This document shows positions 7,624 through 18,554 of a DNA stretch of 64,000 bases, one piece after another. This DNA comes from Pseudomonadota bacterium (GTDB taxonomy: Bacteria; Pseudomonadota; Gammaproteobacteria; Xanthomonadales; Rhodanobacteraceae): NCBI GenBank assembly GCA_023388255.1, contig JAEWGO010000012.1, positions 62,001-126,000 of the forward strand. Reading direction: 5' to 3'. Each line of letters opens with the position of its first letter. The stretch's first letter is position 1. The notes beneath the pieces are model-generated. The model worked only from the letters and a program-made list of their open reading frames with translations, ran no database searches and was not told the origin of the DNA. The position numbers and the translations under genes were made by a program.

Positions 7624-10503
7624 TCACAGGTGGCAGCCGGCAGGCACCGCACCAACCCGCGTGAGGTCGAGGGTGCCGGTCTTGCCACTGTTGGCGCCGG
7701 TGTTGAACGCGTAGTTCAACCTCGCCGACGTGCAACTACTGAACACCAGACTCGCCGTGCCGACCTGTGTCGTATGCGCGGTGGCCGGCGCGTTGAACAC
7801 GCCGCCGGTGCTCTCGTAGATGCCGACGTTGTTCGGCGTGCTGGTACCCGGCTTCAACGTCGCCTGCAGCGTGTACCAGTGTTGTCCAGTGGCGTCACTG
7901 CCGGGCGCGGCCGTGGCCGTGTACGTATACCAGCCGGCGAACACGACGTTGTCCACGGCGTTCATGTCGAACACCAGCCCCTGACCTGAATTCCCGGCAT
8001 CGGCCCAAGCGCCCGACAGCAGGGTCGGTGCGGTGGCGGTGCCGGAATCACCATTCGGCGAACAGGTCGTGTTCGAGAGCAGACGCGTCAGCGGAATGCG
8101 GCCGGTGCGGCCGCTGCCGTCGGTGAAGGTGTAGTCGAGCGTTCCGTTTGTGCAGTCGCTGAAGGCGAGCGTTGCGCGCCCGACTTCCTTCGCACTTGTT
8201 GTCTGCGGTGAATCGAAGCGGCCGCCGGTCGTGCTGTAGATGCCGACCACTGCCGGCGTCGTGCCGCTGACCTGCGCCTGCAATGTGTACCAGCGCTGGC
8301 CACCGGCGGCGGTCACGTCGTAGGTGTACCACCCGGCGAACAGCAGGCCGGTGCCGGTAGCGTAGAAGTCGGGATCCACCTCCATGACCAAGCCCTGGCT
8401 GTTTGTCGTCGGATCGGCCCATGATCCGCTCAGGCCATGCTGGTTGAGATTGATCGAGGTCGACGTCGTATTGCCCCACTGGTCGAGCAGCCTGGACACG
8501 TCGATCGAGCCGAGGCCTGTCGCAAGATCATAGCCGGAACCGACCAGGTAACCCTGCAGGCCACCGCTGAGGCCGCTCGGGCCTGGCGTCGTGTTGTTGC
8601 ACGGACTCGGTGTCGTCAGCGTGCAATTGCTGACGCCGCTGCTGGCGACGGTGATGTCATGGAACACGCCATTCGCGGTATTGGCGGCGAGTGCGTACAG
8701 GCCCGGGTTGAGGTTCGACTGCGCGGTGCCCGTCTTCTGGTTCAGCAGCGCGGCGATGCCGGCCATGCTCGGTGCGCTGGCCGACGTTCCACCGACAATG
8801 AGAAGGCTGAACCTGCCGCCGGCCACCTCGCATGAGCCATTCTGCGCGGCCATGCACGTGAAATAGCCTTCGCGCGTCGACGCGTTGAACGACACGTCCG
8901 GCGTGTAGCGGCCGGCATTGCCTGGAACGCCGACACCCACCTGCCAGGAAGGTTTCGGCAGGGCGCTGACGCCGCCGCCAGTGGCGGCCATCTGGGTACT
9001 GCCGTCCGCGCCCAGCGGTTCGTTCCACGCGCCTTCCGGGATGTAGCCGAGCGCTGAGCCATAGGTGTTGCCGTTGCTGCCCCAGTACATGCTCTGTCTG
9101 GTCTTGTCGGCGAACTCGGTGCCGCCGACGCAGGTGACGTAGCCGCTGGCGCAGAGCAGGTTTGGACTCTTGCGCGGGCTGGCCGGTGGCGGTGAATCGA
9201 GAGCGGCGCAGCCATCGACGCCACCGTCGCCGGACGAGACGAACACCGAGATGCCCTCCATCGCGGCCTGCTTGAAAGCTTCGTCAACCACGTCCAGTGC
9301 AGCGGCGGTGTTGTCTGCTTCGCAGGTGCCATAGCTGACGCTGATGACTTTCGCAGGCACCGGGTCGGTGTCGATGGCGTAGTCGAGCGCAATGAATACG
9401 CCGTCGCTGTTTCCGGCCGTGCCGCTGGTGATCAACTTGATCGTCGCGCCTGGCGCCACGCTGGTTGCGCGCTGTACGTCGAGCGTTGCCTCGCTTTGGT
9501 CCATCACCGCATCGCCGGGCTTGCTGCAGTTCGGCGTGGCGTTGGTATCCGGGTTGCACGTCGATGCGGCCGTGCCGGGATCGGTGCCGAGCGGCGGAAC
9601 GATTTCAGTCGGATACTTGGTCGCCAGGCCGGCCAGACTCTGGAAATTCTTGATGTCCGGCTTGTGTACGCGCGTGCGTGCGACGATCGCGATCGACTGG
9701 CCGCTGCCGTCGATGCCTTGCGCCGTGACCGGACCCAGGTTGTAGATCTTTGCGAAATCGGCCGGGAACACGATGTTCTGGCACGGCGTCGTGGAGCAGT
9801 TGGTCAGCATCGGCTGCGGCGCCCCCTGAGGCCACTGCGCGCTTTGCGGCGCGCTCATGTGCAGCATCGGCTTGAACGTGATCGTGCTGAGGCCGACCAC
9901 GGACCGCACCGCGTCGGTCAGTGCGCTCGGAATGCTCGGCGCTGCCGCATTGGCGATGCGCGTCTCCTTGCCCGCTGTGTAGTAATGCAGTTCCGTGCCG
10001 AATGCTGCAGCGACGTTTGCCGCGCTGCCACTGAACGTGATTCGCGTGCGACTGTTGGCGACTTCGTCAACGGTCAAGCCTTGCGTGCGCAGCCAGTTCG
10101 ACAGGGCATCGATGTCATTTTGCGACGCACCGAAGCGTTCGCCGATCTCGGTTGGCGTGAGCCAGCGCTGGAAATTCGGTGATGAGGGTTCCTGCTGCTC
10201 GCGCAAGAGCTGCTCATAGGCCTGCTGGCGTTGCGGCGAGCGCTTGAGCGCGAGCGAGAGCCGGTTCAGCGCGAGGTTGTCGGGCACCCGGCCGCGATCG
10301 GTTTCTGCCTTGGCCCAACCGGCGCGCTGCGCGGGCATCGCGGTGCGCGTGGTCGTGTCGATATGCGCGGTAATGAGGTCGGTCGCGCGTGCCTGGTCGG
10401 TGGTGCTCAATGCAAGCGCAGCGACGAGTACGCCGGGCAGCAGGAAGCGGATTGCACTCGTCATGTGGGTGATCGCGCGGACATTTTCTTTTGGACTCTT
10501 CAT
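7624..10503 (-). CDS. S53 (sedolisin/pro-kumamolisin) serine-carboxyl peptidase with two C-terminal WYTLQ repeats
   Basis: 959-residue exported acid protease. After the signal peptide (about 15-40) comes a pro-kumamolisin activation domain (about 55-210), then the peptidase core. Catalytic residues are E338 and D342 (SEATLDVQ), oxyanion D426 (SSGDGG) and nucleophile S574 (GGTSASAP). GYDLATGLGSID (about 658-668) lies where sedolisins bind calcium. The last 270 residues are two copies of a module of about 130 residues sharing LSGxWAD, GLVxxxD, FAGWYTY, WYTLQA, VGIYxxTGGxF and closing cysteine motifs. ATG 10503 is chosen because AAGGA precedes it by 8 bases and a proper signal peptide follows; the open frame extends 43 codons further without support. 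Confidence 0.92.
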   Translation of the reverse strand: MKSPKENVRAITHMTSAIRFLLPGVLVAALALSTTDQARATDLITAHIDTTTRTAMPAQRAGWAKAETDRGRVPDNLALNRLSLALKRSPQRQQAYEQLLREQQEPSSPNFQRWLTPTEIGERFGASQNDIDALSNWLRTQGLTVDEVANSRTRITFSGSAANVAAAFGTELHYYTAGKETRIANAAAPSIPSALTDAVRSVVGLSTITFKPMLHMSAPQSAQWPQGAPQPMLTNCSTTPCQNIVFPADFAKIYNLGPVTAQGIDGSGQSIAIVARTRVHKPDIKNFQSLAGLATKYPTEIVPPLGTDPGTAASTCNPDTNATPNCSKPGDAVMDQSEATLDVQRATSVAPGATIKLITSGTAGNSDGVFIALDYAIDTDPVPAKVISVSYGTCEADNTAAALDVVDEAFKQAAMEGISVFVSSGDGGVDGCAALDSPPPASPRKSPNLLCASGYVTCVGGTEFADKTRQSMYWGSNGNTYGSALGYIPEGAWNEPLGADGSTQMAATGGGVSALPKPSWQVGVGVPGNAGRYTPDVSFNASTREGYFTCMAAQNGSCEVAGGRFSLLIVGGTSASAPSMAGIAALLNQKTGTAQSNLNPGLYALAANTANGVFHDITVASSGVSNCTLTTPSPCNNTTPGPSGLSGGLQGYLVGSGYDLATGLGSIDVSRLLDQWGNTTSTSINLNQHGLSGSWADPTTNSQGLVMEVDPDFYATGTGLLFAGWYTYDVTAAGGQRWYTLQAQVSGTTPAVVGIYSTTGGRFDSPQTTSAKEVGRATLAFSDCTNGTLDYTFTDGSGRTGRIPLTRLLSNTTCSPNGDSGTATAPTLLSGAWADAGNSGQGLVFDMNAVDNVVFAGWYTYTATAAPGSDATGQHWYTLQATLKPGTSTPNNVGIYESTGGVFNAPATAHTTQVGTASLVFSSCTSARLNYAFNTGANSGKTGTLDLTRVGAVPAGCHL

Positions 10504-10690
10504 GCAGGGGATCCTTGTGGCGTACGCCGCGACGTTCAGGACGTGGCGGTTCGACGGCATGATTGTCCTGCGTCTGCTGCTGCGCAAGTTGTCAGGAAAA
10601 GTCTCCGGCTTCGAATGTGAACGAAGTGGCACGTTCGCGTGGATGCCGAGCGACCGTTACCATTCGCGCCACCTTCAAGGGGGATCGCCC

Positions 10691-11443
10691 ATGAGCGACA
10701 GCGTCGCCGCGCCGCGTGCGCCGGGTTTTCGCTACTACGACCTGATGGTCGTCGGCATGGTCACCGTGCTGCTGTGCTCGAACCTGATCGGCCCGGCCAA
10801 GGTCGGCACGCTCGAGTTGCCGCTGATCGGCGCGCTCAGCTTCGGCATCGGCAACCTGTTCTTCCCGATCAGCTACATCTTCGACGACGTGCTGACCGAG
10901 GTGTACGGCTATTCGCGTTCGCGTCGCGCGATCTGGGTCGGCTTCGCCGCGCTGATGTTCGCCAGCGCGATGACCTTCGTCATCCTGAACATGCCGGCGA
11001 GCCCGGACGAGCCGTACAACACGACGTTGCAGCCGGCGCTCGAAGTCGCGTTCGGGTCGACTTGGCGCATCGTGCTCGCCTCGATGGTCGGCTACTGGGT
11101 CGGCGACTTCGCCAACTCCTACGTGATGGCGAAGATGAAGCTGTGGACGAAGGGGCGCTGGCTGTGGACGCGCACGATCGGCTCGACCGTGGTCGGCGAG
11201 GGACTCGACAGCCTCACGTTCTATCCGATCGCATTCGCCGGCATCTGGTCGGGCACGACGATGGCCAAGGTCATCGCGTTCAACTGGACGATGAAGGTGC
11301 TGGTCGAAGTCGTGCTGACGCCGGTCACCTACGCCGTGGTCGGTTTCCTGAAGCGTCGCGAAGGCATCGACGTCTACGACACCGATACCGACTTCACGCC
11401 GTTCAGCCTGCGCGACGAAGGCGAGCTGAGCCGCCCGCGCTGA
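10691..11443 (+). CDS. yhhQ: Queuosine precursor transporter (YhhQ/VUT family)
   Basis: 250-residue inner-membrane protein with about six transmembrane segments. Family features are the PISYIFDDVLTEVYGYSRSRR motif, the YWVGDFANSYVMAKMK segment and TRTIGSTVVGEGLDSLTFY. YhhQ imports the 7-deazaguanine precursors preQ0/preQ1 for queuosine tRNA modification. The frame is open far upstream but opposes the protease gene there; ATG 10691 is preceded by AAGGGGGA at good spacing. It is divergent from the S53 gene. No preQ1 riboswitch was recognised in the 187-base gap. Confidence 0.9.
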   Translation: MSDSVAAPRAPGFRYYDLMVVGMVTVLLCSNLIGPAKVGTLELPLIGALSFGIGNLFFPISYIFDDVLTEVYGYSRSRRAIWVGFAALMFASAMTFVILNMPASPDEPYNTTLQPALEVAFGSTWRIVLASMVGYWVGDFANSYVMAKMKLWTKGRWLWTRTIGSTVVGEGLDSLTFYPIAFAGIWSGTTMAKVIAFNWTMKVLVEVVLTPVTYAVVGFLKRREGIDVYDTDTDFTPFSLRDEGELSRPR

Positions 11444-11553
11444 ATCGCCATGGCGGAAAGTGGTCCTTGGCGGCAGGTACGTGAATCCGCGGCCGTCCTT
11501 GGCCACGCCTGTCAGTGGAAAGTGCGGCCACGGATGGCTGCACTATTGATCTT

Positions 11554-11573
11554 TGCGTCCATCGATGGACGCA
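11554..11573. repeat. Perfect 20-bp palindrome
   Basis: TGCGTCCATCGATGGACGCA lies between the convergent yhhQ and TonB-receptor genes, 22 bases beyond the receptor stop codon. It could form a 9-bp hairpin serving as a terminator for either gene, but neither side has a T tract. Confidence 0.6.
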
Positions 11574-11595
11574 TTGGCAACTGAAACCGGCCGGC

Positions 11596-14403
11596 TTACA
11601 GCGGTTTGCCGCCGAACTTCCAGGTGACCTGCAGGTAATAGCTGCGGCCGATCGCGTCGAACCATGAGGTGTCGTAGTACGGGTAGGCAACCCAGGTCGA
11701 ATCCTTTGGCGGCATTTGGTCGAACAGGTTGTCGATCGAAAGCGCCACGCGCAGGTGGTCGTTGATGTCGTAGCGCGTGCTGGCGTTGAAGCGCCAGGTG
11801 GCACGTGTCCACGCGTCGTCGTCGTAGTTGGGAACGCGTCCGAGATAGGTGCCGAACAGGCTGGCGCCCCAGGCGTCCTTGTCCCAGCTCGCGCCCAGGT
11901 TGCCCTTGCTGCGCGGCAGGGCCGGGCTGTAGGTGCGGAAGTCCAGCATGTCTTGCGACGGATCTCCCGGATACTGCTCGAAGCTGTGGCGATGCACCCA
12001 CGTGTAGTTGCCGCGGAAGCGGAACACGCCGGCATTGGCGGTTTCCAGACGGTAGCCGGCGCTCAGGTCGATGCCCGAGGTCTGCTCGCGCGCGATGTTG
12101 ATGGGGCCGAACAGCACGCTGGTGATGTCGCCGTTCGCGTCGCGCACGACGCGGGCGATCGCATCGACGCAGGTCGGCGAATGGATGTCGACGGGCGTGC
12201 CGTTCGTCGTCATGCCGAGGCGGCAATCGGCTTCGGTGATGCGCAGCTGCTCGCGGTCCTGCGTCTGCACCTGGTTCATCACGCGGATCTTGTAGTAGTC
12301 CAGCCCGACATCGAGGCCGTCGGTCGGCGACCAGACGAAGCCTGCGGTGAACGACTTGCTGGTCTCCACGTTCAGCTTCCGGTTGCCGCTGTAGACATCG
12401 CGCGTGCGGATGTCCCAATCACCGTCGTCGTAGCACTCGCCGTTGCTGAAGCCGGGTTCGTCCTGGCGGCAGTGGTAGTAGTCGGTCGAGGTCTTGCGGT
12501 AATAGTCGTCGCCGGCGAACAGGTAGTGCATGTCCGGCGCGCGGAAGCCGGTGCCGTAGGAGCCGCGTACCAGCAGCGTATCGAACGGGCGCCACTCAAG
12601 ACCCGTGCTCCAGGTGAATTTGCCGGGGCTGGCGCCGTCGTAGCTGTAGCGGTCGTAACGGCCGGCCACGCTGGCCTGCAGGCTGGACAGGATCGGCACG
12701 CGCAGCTCGCCGGCCGCGTCCCAGTGGTCGCGGTCGCCGTGGCCATCGCCGTAGCGCGGGCCGTAGTAGGCATCGGCGGTCAGGGCGAGCGGGTCGGGAT
12801 TGATGCGATAGGACTGGCTGCCGTATTCGACCACGCCGGCAAAGCCGACTTCGCCGGCCGGCAGCGAGAACAGCGACGGGGTATCGGTGGTGAAGCTGAG
12901 GTTGTCGTTCTCGGCCTTGGGACGGAACGTGGACATCGCCGCGATCGACGCGAACTGGGCCGGTGTGATCGGCGAGAACAGGCGCGCCGGATCCGGGTCG
13001 TACATCGCATAGCCGTCGTCGTCGTAGCCGAGCCTGTCGCCAAGGAACAGGCGGTTGGCGGCGTCGGCCTTGATGCGCGGCATGCGCACGTCGGCCTTGT
13101 ACTGGGAATGGTTGTACGCCGCCTCCCAGTTCCAGCCATCGCCGAAGACGCCCTTGAGGCCAGTGGTCACGGCCAGCGTCTTCTCGGTGGTGCTGTTCAT
13201 GCGGTTGCCGAGACCGCCGACTTCCTCCGGCGAGAACTGCCGCGTCCACATTTCATAGGCACCGCTGCCGACGTTGTAGAACGCCGGGTTGCGATCATTG
13301 CCGGTCGAGTTCGGGTCGGTGAACTCCCAGCCCATCTGGTCGCTGGCGACGGCGTTGCCGCCGGTGCCGGTCATCAGCTTGACCTTCTGCAGCCCGACCT
13401 GGGTATCGGCGAACCAGGACAGGGAGTCGGAGAACGCATACTGGAACGAGCCGTAGCCGTTGACGCCCTTGCGCTCGTTCTCGATCGTGCGATACGCGAT
13501 GGCGCGGTCGCTGCCGCAATAGGGTTCGCCATAGCGGTCGTCGGCCAGCACGGTGGTGCCGCCGTTCAGGCGCGACAGCGCACTGCAGCCGTCGGCGGGC
13601 GCGATGTTGACGTCGTTGTCCCAGTCGTAGCGCTGCGCGATGAGGCGCGGAAGGCGGCTGTTGTCGGTCGGCGCATCGAGGGTCGAGTCCTGCACCTTGC
13701 GGTCGGTACCCCACAGCGGGCGCTGGTCGAGGAACTCGAGGCCGACGATACCGCTGAACGCACCCTTCTCGAAGCCGGTGGTCAGGGTCAGGTCGTTGGA
13801 GCTGCCGCCGCCGCGGGTGGTGCCGCCGAAGCGATAGTCGATGGTGGTGCCATCGGTGGACTTCTTCAGGATGAAATTGATGACGCCGGCCATCGCGTCC
13901 GAACCGTAGATCGCCGACGCGCTGCCGGTGAGGATTTCGATGCGGTCGATCATTCCCAGCGGAATGTTGCCGACGTCGGTGAAGTTGCTCTTGCCGTTGA
14001 GCGGCAGCGGGAAATCGGCGATGCGACGGCCGTTGACCAGTACCAGGGTGTGGTTGGGGCCGAGGCCGCGCAGGTCGACCGCCTGCGCGCCCGGCGTGGA
14101 CTGCGCGCCGGTCGTGTTTTGCTGGCCCTGCACGGTGCCGCCACTCTGGCTGAGCGAATGCAGTACGTCCGGCACCGAGGTGAGACCGGCGTCCTTGATT
14201 TGCGCGGCGGTAATCACCGTGATCGGCGCCGGGCCCTCGGCCTGCGCGCGCGGAATGCGCGAACCGGTGACGATGATTGCTTCGAGACCTTGCGCGTCGG
14301 TCTGCGCCGCGGCGTCCTGCACCGGATCGGCATCGGCCGCGAACGCCCCCGTCATCGGGGCAGACAACAGGAGTGCCGCCGCAGCAGCTGTTCGGAATTT
14401 CAT
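11596..14403 (-). CDS. TonB-dependent outer-membrane receptor
   Basis: 935 residues. It has a signal peptide (1-about 22), a Ton-box-like stretch (LEAIIVTGSRIPR), a plug domain containing VDLRGLGPNHTLVLVNGRR and SASAIYGSDAMAGVINFILKK, and a long beta-barrel ending in a strand (SYYLQVTWKFGGKPL). This plug style is common in the expanded receptor sets of Xanthomonadales, many tied to peptide or glycan uptake; the substrate cannot be read from the sequence. ATG 14403 is preferred over 14418 because GGGGAA precedes it by 7 bases. The gene is divergent from the luciferase-like monooxygenase gene. Confidence 0.92.
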   Translation of the reverse strand: MKFRTAAAAALLLSAPMTGAFAADADPVQDAAAQTDAQGLEAIIVTGSRIPRAQAEGPAPITVITAAQIKDAGLTSVPDVLHSLSQSGGTVQGQQNTTGAQSTPGAQAVDLRGLGPNHTLVLVNGRRIADFPLPLNGKSNFTDVGNIPLGMIDRIEILTGSASAIYGSDAMAGVINFILKKSTDGTTIDYRFGGTTRGGGSSNDLTLTTGFEKGAFSGIVGLEFLDQRPLWGTDRKVQDSTLDAPTDNSRLPRLIAQRYDWDNDVNIAPADGCSALSRLNGGTTVLADDRYGEPYCGSDRAIAYRTIENERKGVNGYGSFQYAFSDSLSWFADTQVGLQKVKLMTGTGGNAVASDQMGWEFTDPNSTGNDRNPAFYNVGSGAYEMWTRQFSPEEVGGLGNRMNSTTEKTLAVTTGLKGVFGDGWNWEAAYNHSQYKADVRMPRIKADAANRLFLGDRLGYDDDGYAMYDPDPARLFSPITPAQFASIAAMSTFRPKAENDNLSFTTDTPSLFSLPAGEVGFAGVVEYGSQSYRINPDPLALTADAYYGPRYGDGHGDRDHWDAAGELRVPILSSLQASVAGRYDRYSYDGASPGKFTWSTGLEWRPFDTLLVRGSYGTGFRAPDMHYLFAGDDYYRKTSTDYYHCRQDEPGFSNGECYDDGDWDIRTRDVYSGNRKLNVETSKSFTAGFVWSPTDGLDVGLDYYKIRVMNQVQTQDREQLRITEADCRLGMTTNGTPVDIHSPTCVDAIARVVRDANGDITSVLFGPINIAREQTSGIDLSAGYRLETANAGVFRFRGNYTWVHRHSFEQYPGDPSQDMLDFRTYSPALPRSKGNLGASWDKDAWGASLFGTYLGRVPNYDDDAWTRATWRFNASTRYDINDHLRVALSIDNLFDQMPPKDSTWVAYPYYDTSWFDAIGRSYYLQVTWKFGGKPL

Positions 14404-14627
14404 TGCTTGATTCCCCAATGCAGTGTGGTGTCGCCACGCAACGCGAGGCTCGTGCGAGCCGTCGCATGTGCTTTCCCCGGAAGCGACCGCGATGCTACAA
14501 CGGCGTAAAGATTCTGTGAACGTGCCGTTTGGCAGGCACGATGTCGCACTCCCTGATGCCGCCGCGGCAAGCTGGCAATCACCGCCGCCGGCCCCATCTG
14601 CTGCGCATCGAAGCAGCGAGTGCCGCC

Positions 14628-15641
<1,014 letters not shown>

Positions 15642-15835
15642 GTTCCTTCGCGGCGGGGTAGTGGGCTTTCGCAATACGAGCACGCGGGAGCGCATGGTCG
15701 GTGTGCGCCGAGCGCGTCGGCGCCCGATCACGCGGAAGCGCGGGAGTTTTTCCCAATCCGATTCCTGAAAGCCGTGGCTAGAATCGAAGCTCGAAACCGC
15801 GCGAATCCGATCGCCGGGAATTGGGGAAATACACG

Positions 15836-18337
15836 ATGAGTTCGTCCGCCGCGGCGATGCGCGTTCTGCTTGTTTGCACTGCGCTTTCTTCAGCCATCGG
15901 CAGCGCACTGAATGCGGCCGATCTACCCACCGACCCCGATCAACTGCCGACAGTGACCGTGATCGGGACGACGCCGCTGCCCGGCGCGAACCAGGACAAG
16001 TCCGACGTTCCGGCGCCGGCGCAAACCGCGACGGCAGCCGACATCGAGCGCAGTCATGCGGTTGAACTGACCGATTTCATGAAGCGCGAACTCGGCAGTG
16101 TCTTCGTCAACGACATCGCCAACAATCCATTCCAGCCCGATATCAACTACCGCGGCTTCACGGCGTCGCCATTGCTCGGCACCGCGCAAGGCCTCTCCGT
16201 GTATCTGGACGGCATGCGCATGAACCAGCCGTTCGGCGACGTGGTCAGCTGGGATCTGATCCCGACCTCGGCGATCTCGAGCATGGCCCTGATGCCGGGT
16301 TCGAACCCGCTGTTTGGCCTGAACACGCTCGGCGGTGCACTGTCGATCAGCAGCAAGGACGGCTACACCAATCCAGGCAGCGCCGTACAGGCGTATTACG
16401 GCTCGAACGCGCGACGCGACGTCCAGTTCGAGAACGGCGGCCATACGGACAGCGGTTTCAACTGGTTCGTCACCGGCAATGACTTCAAGGAAGACGGCTG
16501 GCGTGACGATTCGCCATCCGAGGTCAAGCAGTTCTTCGGCAAGATCGGCTGGCGCAACGAAACGACCGATCTGTCGCTGACCGGCTCCTATGCCGACACG
16601 GATCTCAACGGCAACGGCTTCCAGGAGCAGCGCTTTCTTGTGCGCGACTACGCCAGTGTCTACACCAAACCGGACAATACGCGGAACCGCTCGGGCTTGC
16701 TCAACTTCGTCGCCACGCACAAGATCAACGACCAGCTGACGTTCTCCGGCAACGCCTACTTCCGCGACATCAAGACCCGCACCTACAACGGCGATATCAA
16801 CGAGGAATCGCTCGGCGAATCGCTCTACCAGCCGAGTGCAGGAGAACAGGCCGCGCTCGCGGCAGCCGGTTACAGCGGTTTTCCGACCAGTGGCGAGAAT
16901 GCCTCGAACACGCCGTTCCCGTACTGGCGCTGCATCGCCAACGCGCTGCTCAACGAGGAACCTAACGAGAAGTGCAACGGATTGATCGGGCGCACGCGTA
17001 CCAGCCAGCAGAACGATGGCGTGTCCGGCCAACTTATTTTCGGCGCAGACCTTGCCGGACGCAGCAACCAGCTCACGATCGGCGCGGCGTACGAAGCCAG
17101 CCGCACGCATTTCCGGCAGTCATCCCAGTTCGGCTATCTGACGCCGGATCGCGGCGTGATTCCGGTGGATGCACATGCAGACGGCACGCAGGATTCGGAG
17201 AACGCGTTCGACGCGCGCGTGAACCTGAAAGGGCGTGCGCATACGGAAAGCGTCTACGCGACCGACACCTGGTCGTTCGCCGAGCAATGGCAGCTGACGC
17301 TATCCGGCCGCTACAACCGCACCACGGTCGGCAATCGCGATCAGTTGATCCCCGGTGGCGAGGAAGGGTCGCTCGACGGCGATCATCGTTTCAGCCGCTT
17401 CAATCCGGCGGTCGGACTGACCTGGTCACCGTCCAGGAACCTCGTTGCCTATCTTGGCTACAACGAAGGCAGCCGCGCGCCCTCGTCGATCGAGCTGGGT
17501 TGTGCCGATCCGGACAATCCGTGCAAGCTGCCCAATTCGATGGCCGGCGATCCGCCGCTAGACCAGGTTGTTACGAAGACGATCGAAGCCGGTTTGCATG
17601 GCACGCTGGGCGCCGACACGAGCTGGAACGCGGGCGTGTTCCGTGCGTCCAATCACGATGACATCCTGTTTGTCGCCGACGATCAGGCCGGCTACGGGTA
17701 TTTCAAGAATTTTGGCGAGACGCGTCGCCAGGGAGTTGAGCTCGGCTTCGACAGCCGCATGGAGCGCGTGCGCTACGGTGCGAACTACACCTACCTCGAT
17801 GCGACCTACCAGAGCCGCGAACTCGTCAATGGCGAAGGCAACAGCACCAACGACGCGGAGTCTCCGGGTTTCGAAGGCAGCATCCAGATCAATCCCGGCG
17901 ATCAGATTCCGCTGGTGCCGCGACACATCTTCAAGGCGTTCGCCGACATCGACCTGACCCGGCAGCTTGCATTGAACGTGGACATGATCGCGATCGGCAG
18001 TTCGTATGCCCGCGGCAACGAGAACAACCTGCACGAACCGGACGGCGTCTACTATCTGGGGCCCGGCAGGAGCGGCGGCTATGCGGTGTTCAATCTCGGC
18101 CTCGACTACAAGCCGACGCCGCAGCTGAAGATCTTCGCGCAGATCAACAACCTGTTCGATCGCCAGTACTACACCGGCGCGCTGCTTGGTTCGACCGGTT
18201 TCGGCGACGACGGCAACTTCGTCGGCCGCCCGTTCAGCGGTCCCGTCATCGACGGCGAGCGCCCACTGACTCACGCGACGTTCTATGCGCCAGGCGCGCC
18301 GCGGCTGTTCTGGGCCGGCGTCCGCTACGAATTCTGA
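15836..18337 (+). CDS. TonB-dependent outer-membrane receptor
   Basis: 833 residues. It has a signal peptide (about 1-28), a Ton-box-like PTVTVIGTTPLPG, a plug domain with DINYRGFTASPLLGTAQGLSVY and NTLGGALSISSKDGY, and a barrel ending FWAGVRYEF with the terminal phenylalanine typical of outer-membrane proteins. It belongs to a different subgroup from the receptor at 11596-14403, so the two are not a recent duplication. ATG 15836 is chosen over TTG 15821 because GGGGAAAT lies 5-12 bases before it. Substrate is unknown; an iron-siderophore or small organic ligand is possible. Confidence 0.92.
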   Translation: MSSSAAAMRVLLVCTALSSAIGSALNAADLPTDPDQLPTVTVIGTTPLPGANQDKSDVPAPAQTATAADIERSHAVELTDFMKRELGSVFVNDIANNPFQPDINYRGFTASPLLGTAQGLSVYLDGMRMNQPFGDVVSWDLIPTSAISSMALMPGSNPLFGLNTLGGALSISSKDGYTNPGSAVQAYYGSNARRDVQFENGGHTDSGFNWFVTGNDFKEDGWRDDSPSEVKQFFGKIGWRNETTDLSLTGSYADTDLNGNGFQEQRFLVRDYASVYTKPDNTRNRSGLLNFVATHKINDQLTFSGNAYFRDIKTRTYNGDINEESLGESLYQPSAGEQAALAAAGYSGFPTSGENASNTPFPYWRCIANALLNEEPNEKCNGLIGRTRTSQQNDGVSGQLIFGADLAGRSNQLTIGAAYEASRTHFRQSSQFGYLTPDRGVIPVDAHADGTQDSENAFDARVNLKGRAHTESVYATDTWSFAEQWQLTLSGRYNRTTVGNRDQLIPGGEEGSLDGDHRFSRFNPAVGLTWSPSRNLVAYLGYNEGSRAPSSIELGCADPDNPCKLPNSMAGDPPLDQVVTKTIEAGLHGTLGADTSWNAGVFRASNHDDILFVADDQAGYGYFKNFGETRRQGVELGFDSRMERVRYGANYTYLDATYQSRELVNGEGNSTNDAESPGFEGSIQINPGDQIPLVPRHIFKAFADIDLTRQLALNVDMIAIGSSYARGNENNLHEPDGVYYLGPGRSGGYAVFNLGLDYKPTPQLKIFAQINNLFDRQYYTGALLGSTGFGDDGNFVGRPFSGPVIDGERPLTHATFYAPGAPRLFWAGVRYEF

Positions 18338-18554
18338 AAACAGGCGTAAGCGAGCCCCTCCGGCAGGGTCCCAAACCCCGTCATCCCGATGCAGGCCACC
18401 GTGCGGCCGGCGTCGGGACGGCGGGTTCGCTTTATGCGGTCGCCAAGGAAAAGAAATCGCCTGAGCACGTCCATTTTCGACCCGACGCCCGGCCCACGCG
18501 GCACGCGCATTCCATCCGCTACAATGCGCGCCCCCGCAATGCCCGTGAAATTCC

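Noticed and set aside
11716..14508. A 930-codon open frame antisense to the first TonB-receptor gene
   Set aside because: It is a shadow caused by high GC at third codon positions; the translation is repetitive Ala/Arg/Val/Gly without domains, while the other strand has a full receptor.
18378..18432. Imperfect CGTCATCCCGA/GTCGGGACGG inverted pair after the second TonB receptor
   Set aside because: It resembles the repeat at 48881 only slightly and has no T tract, so neither a REP copy nor a terminator can be supported.
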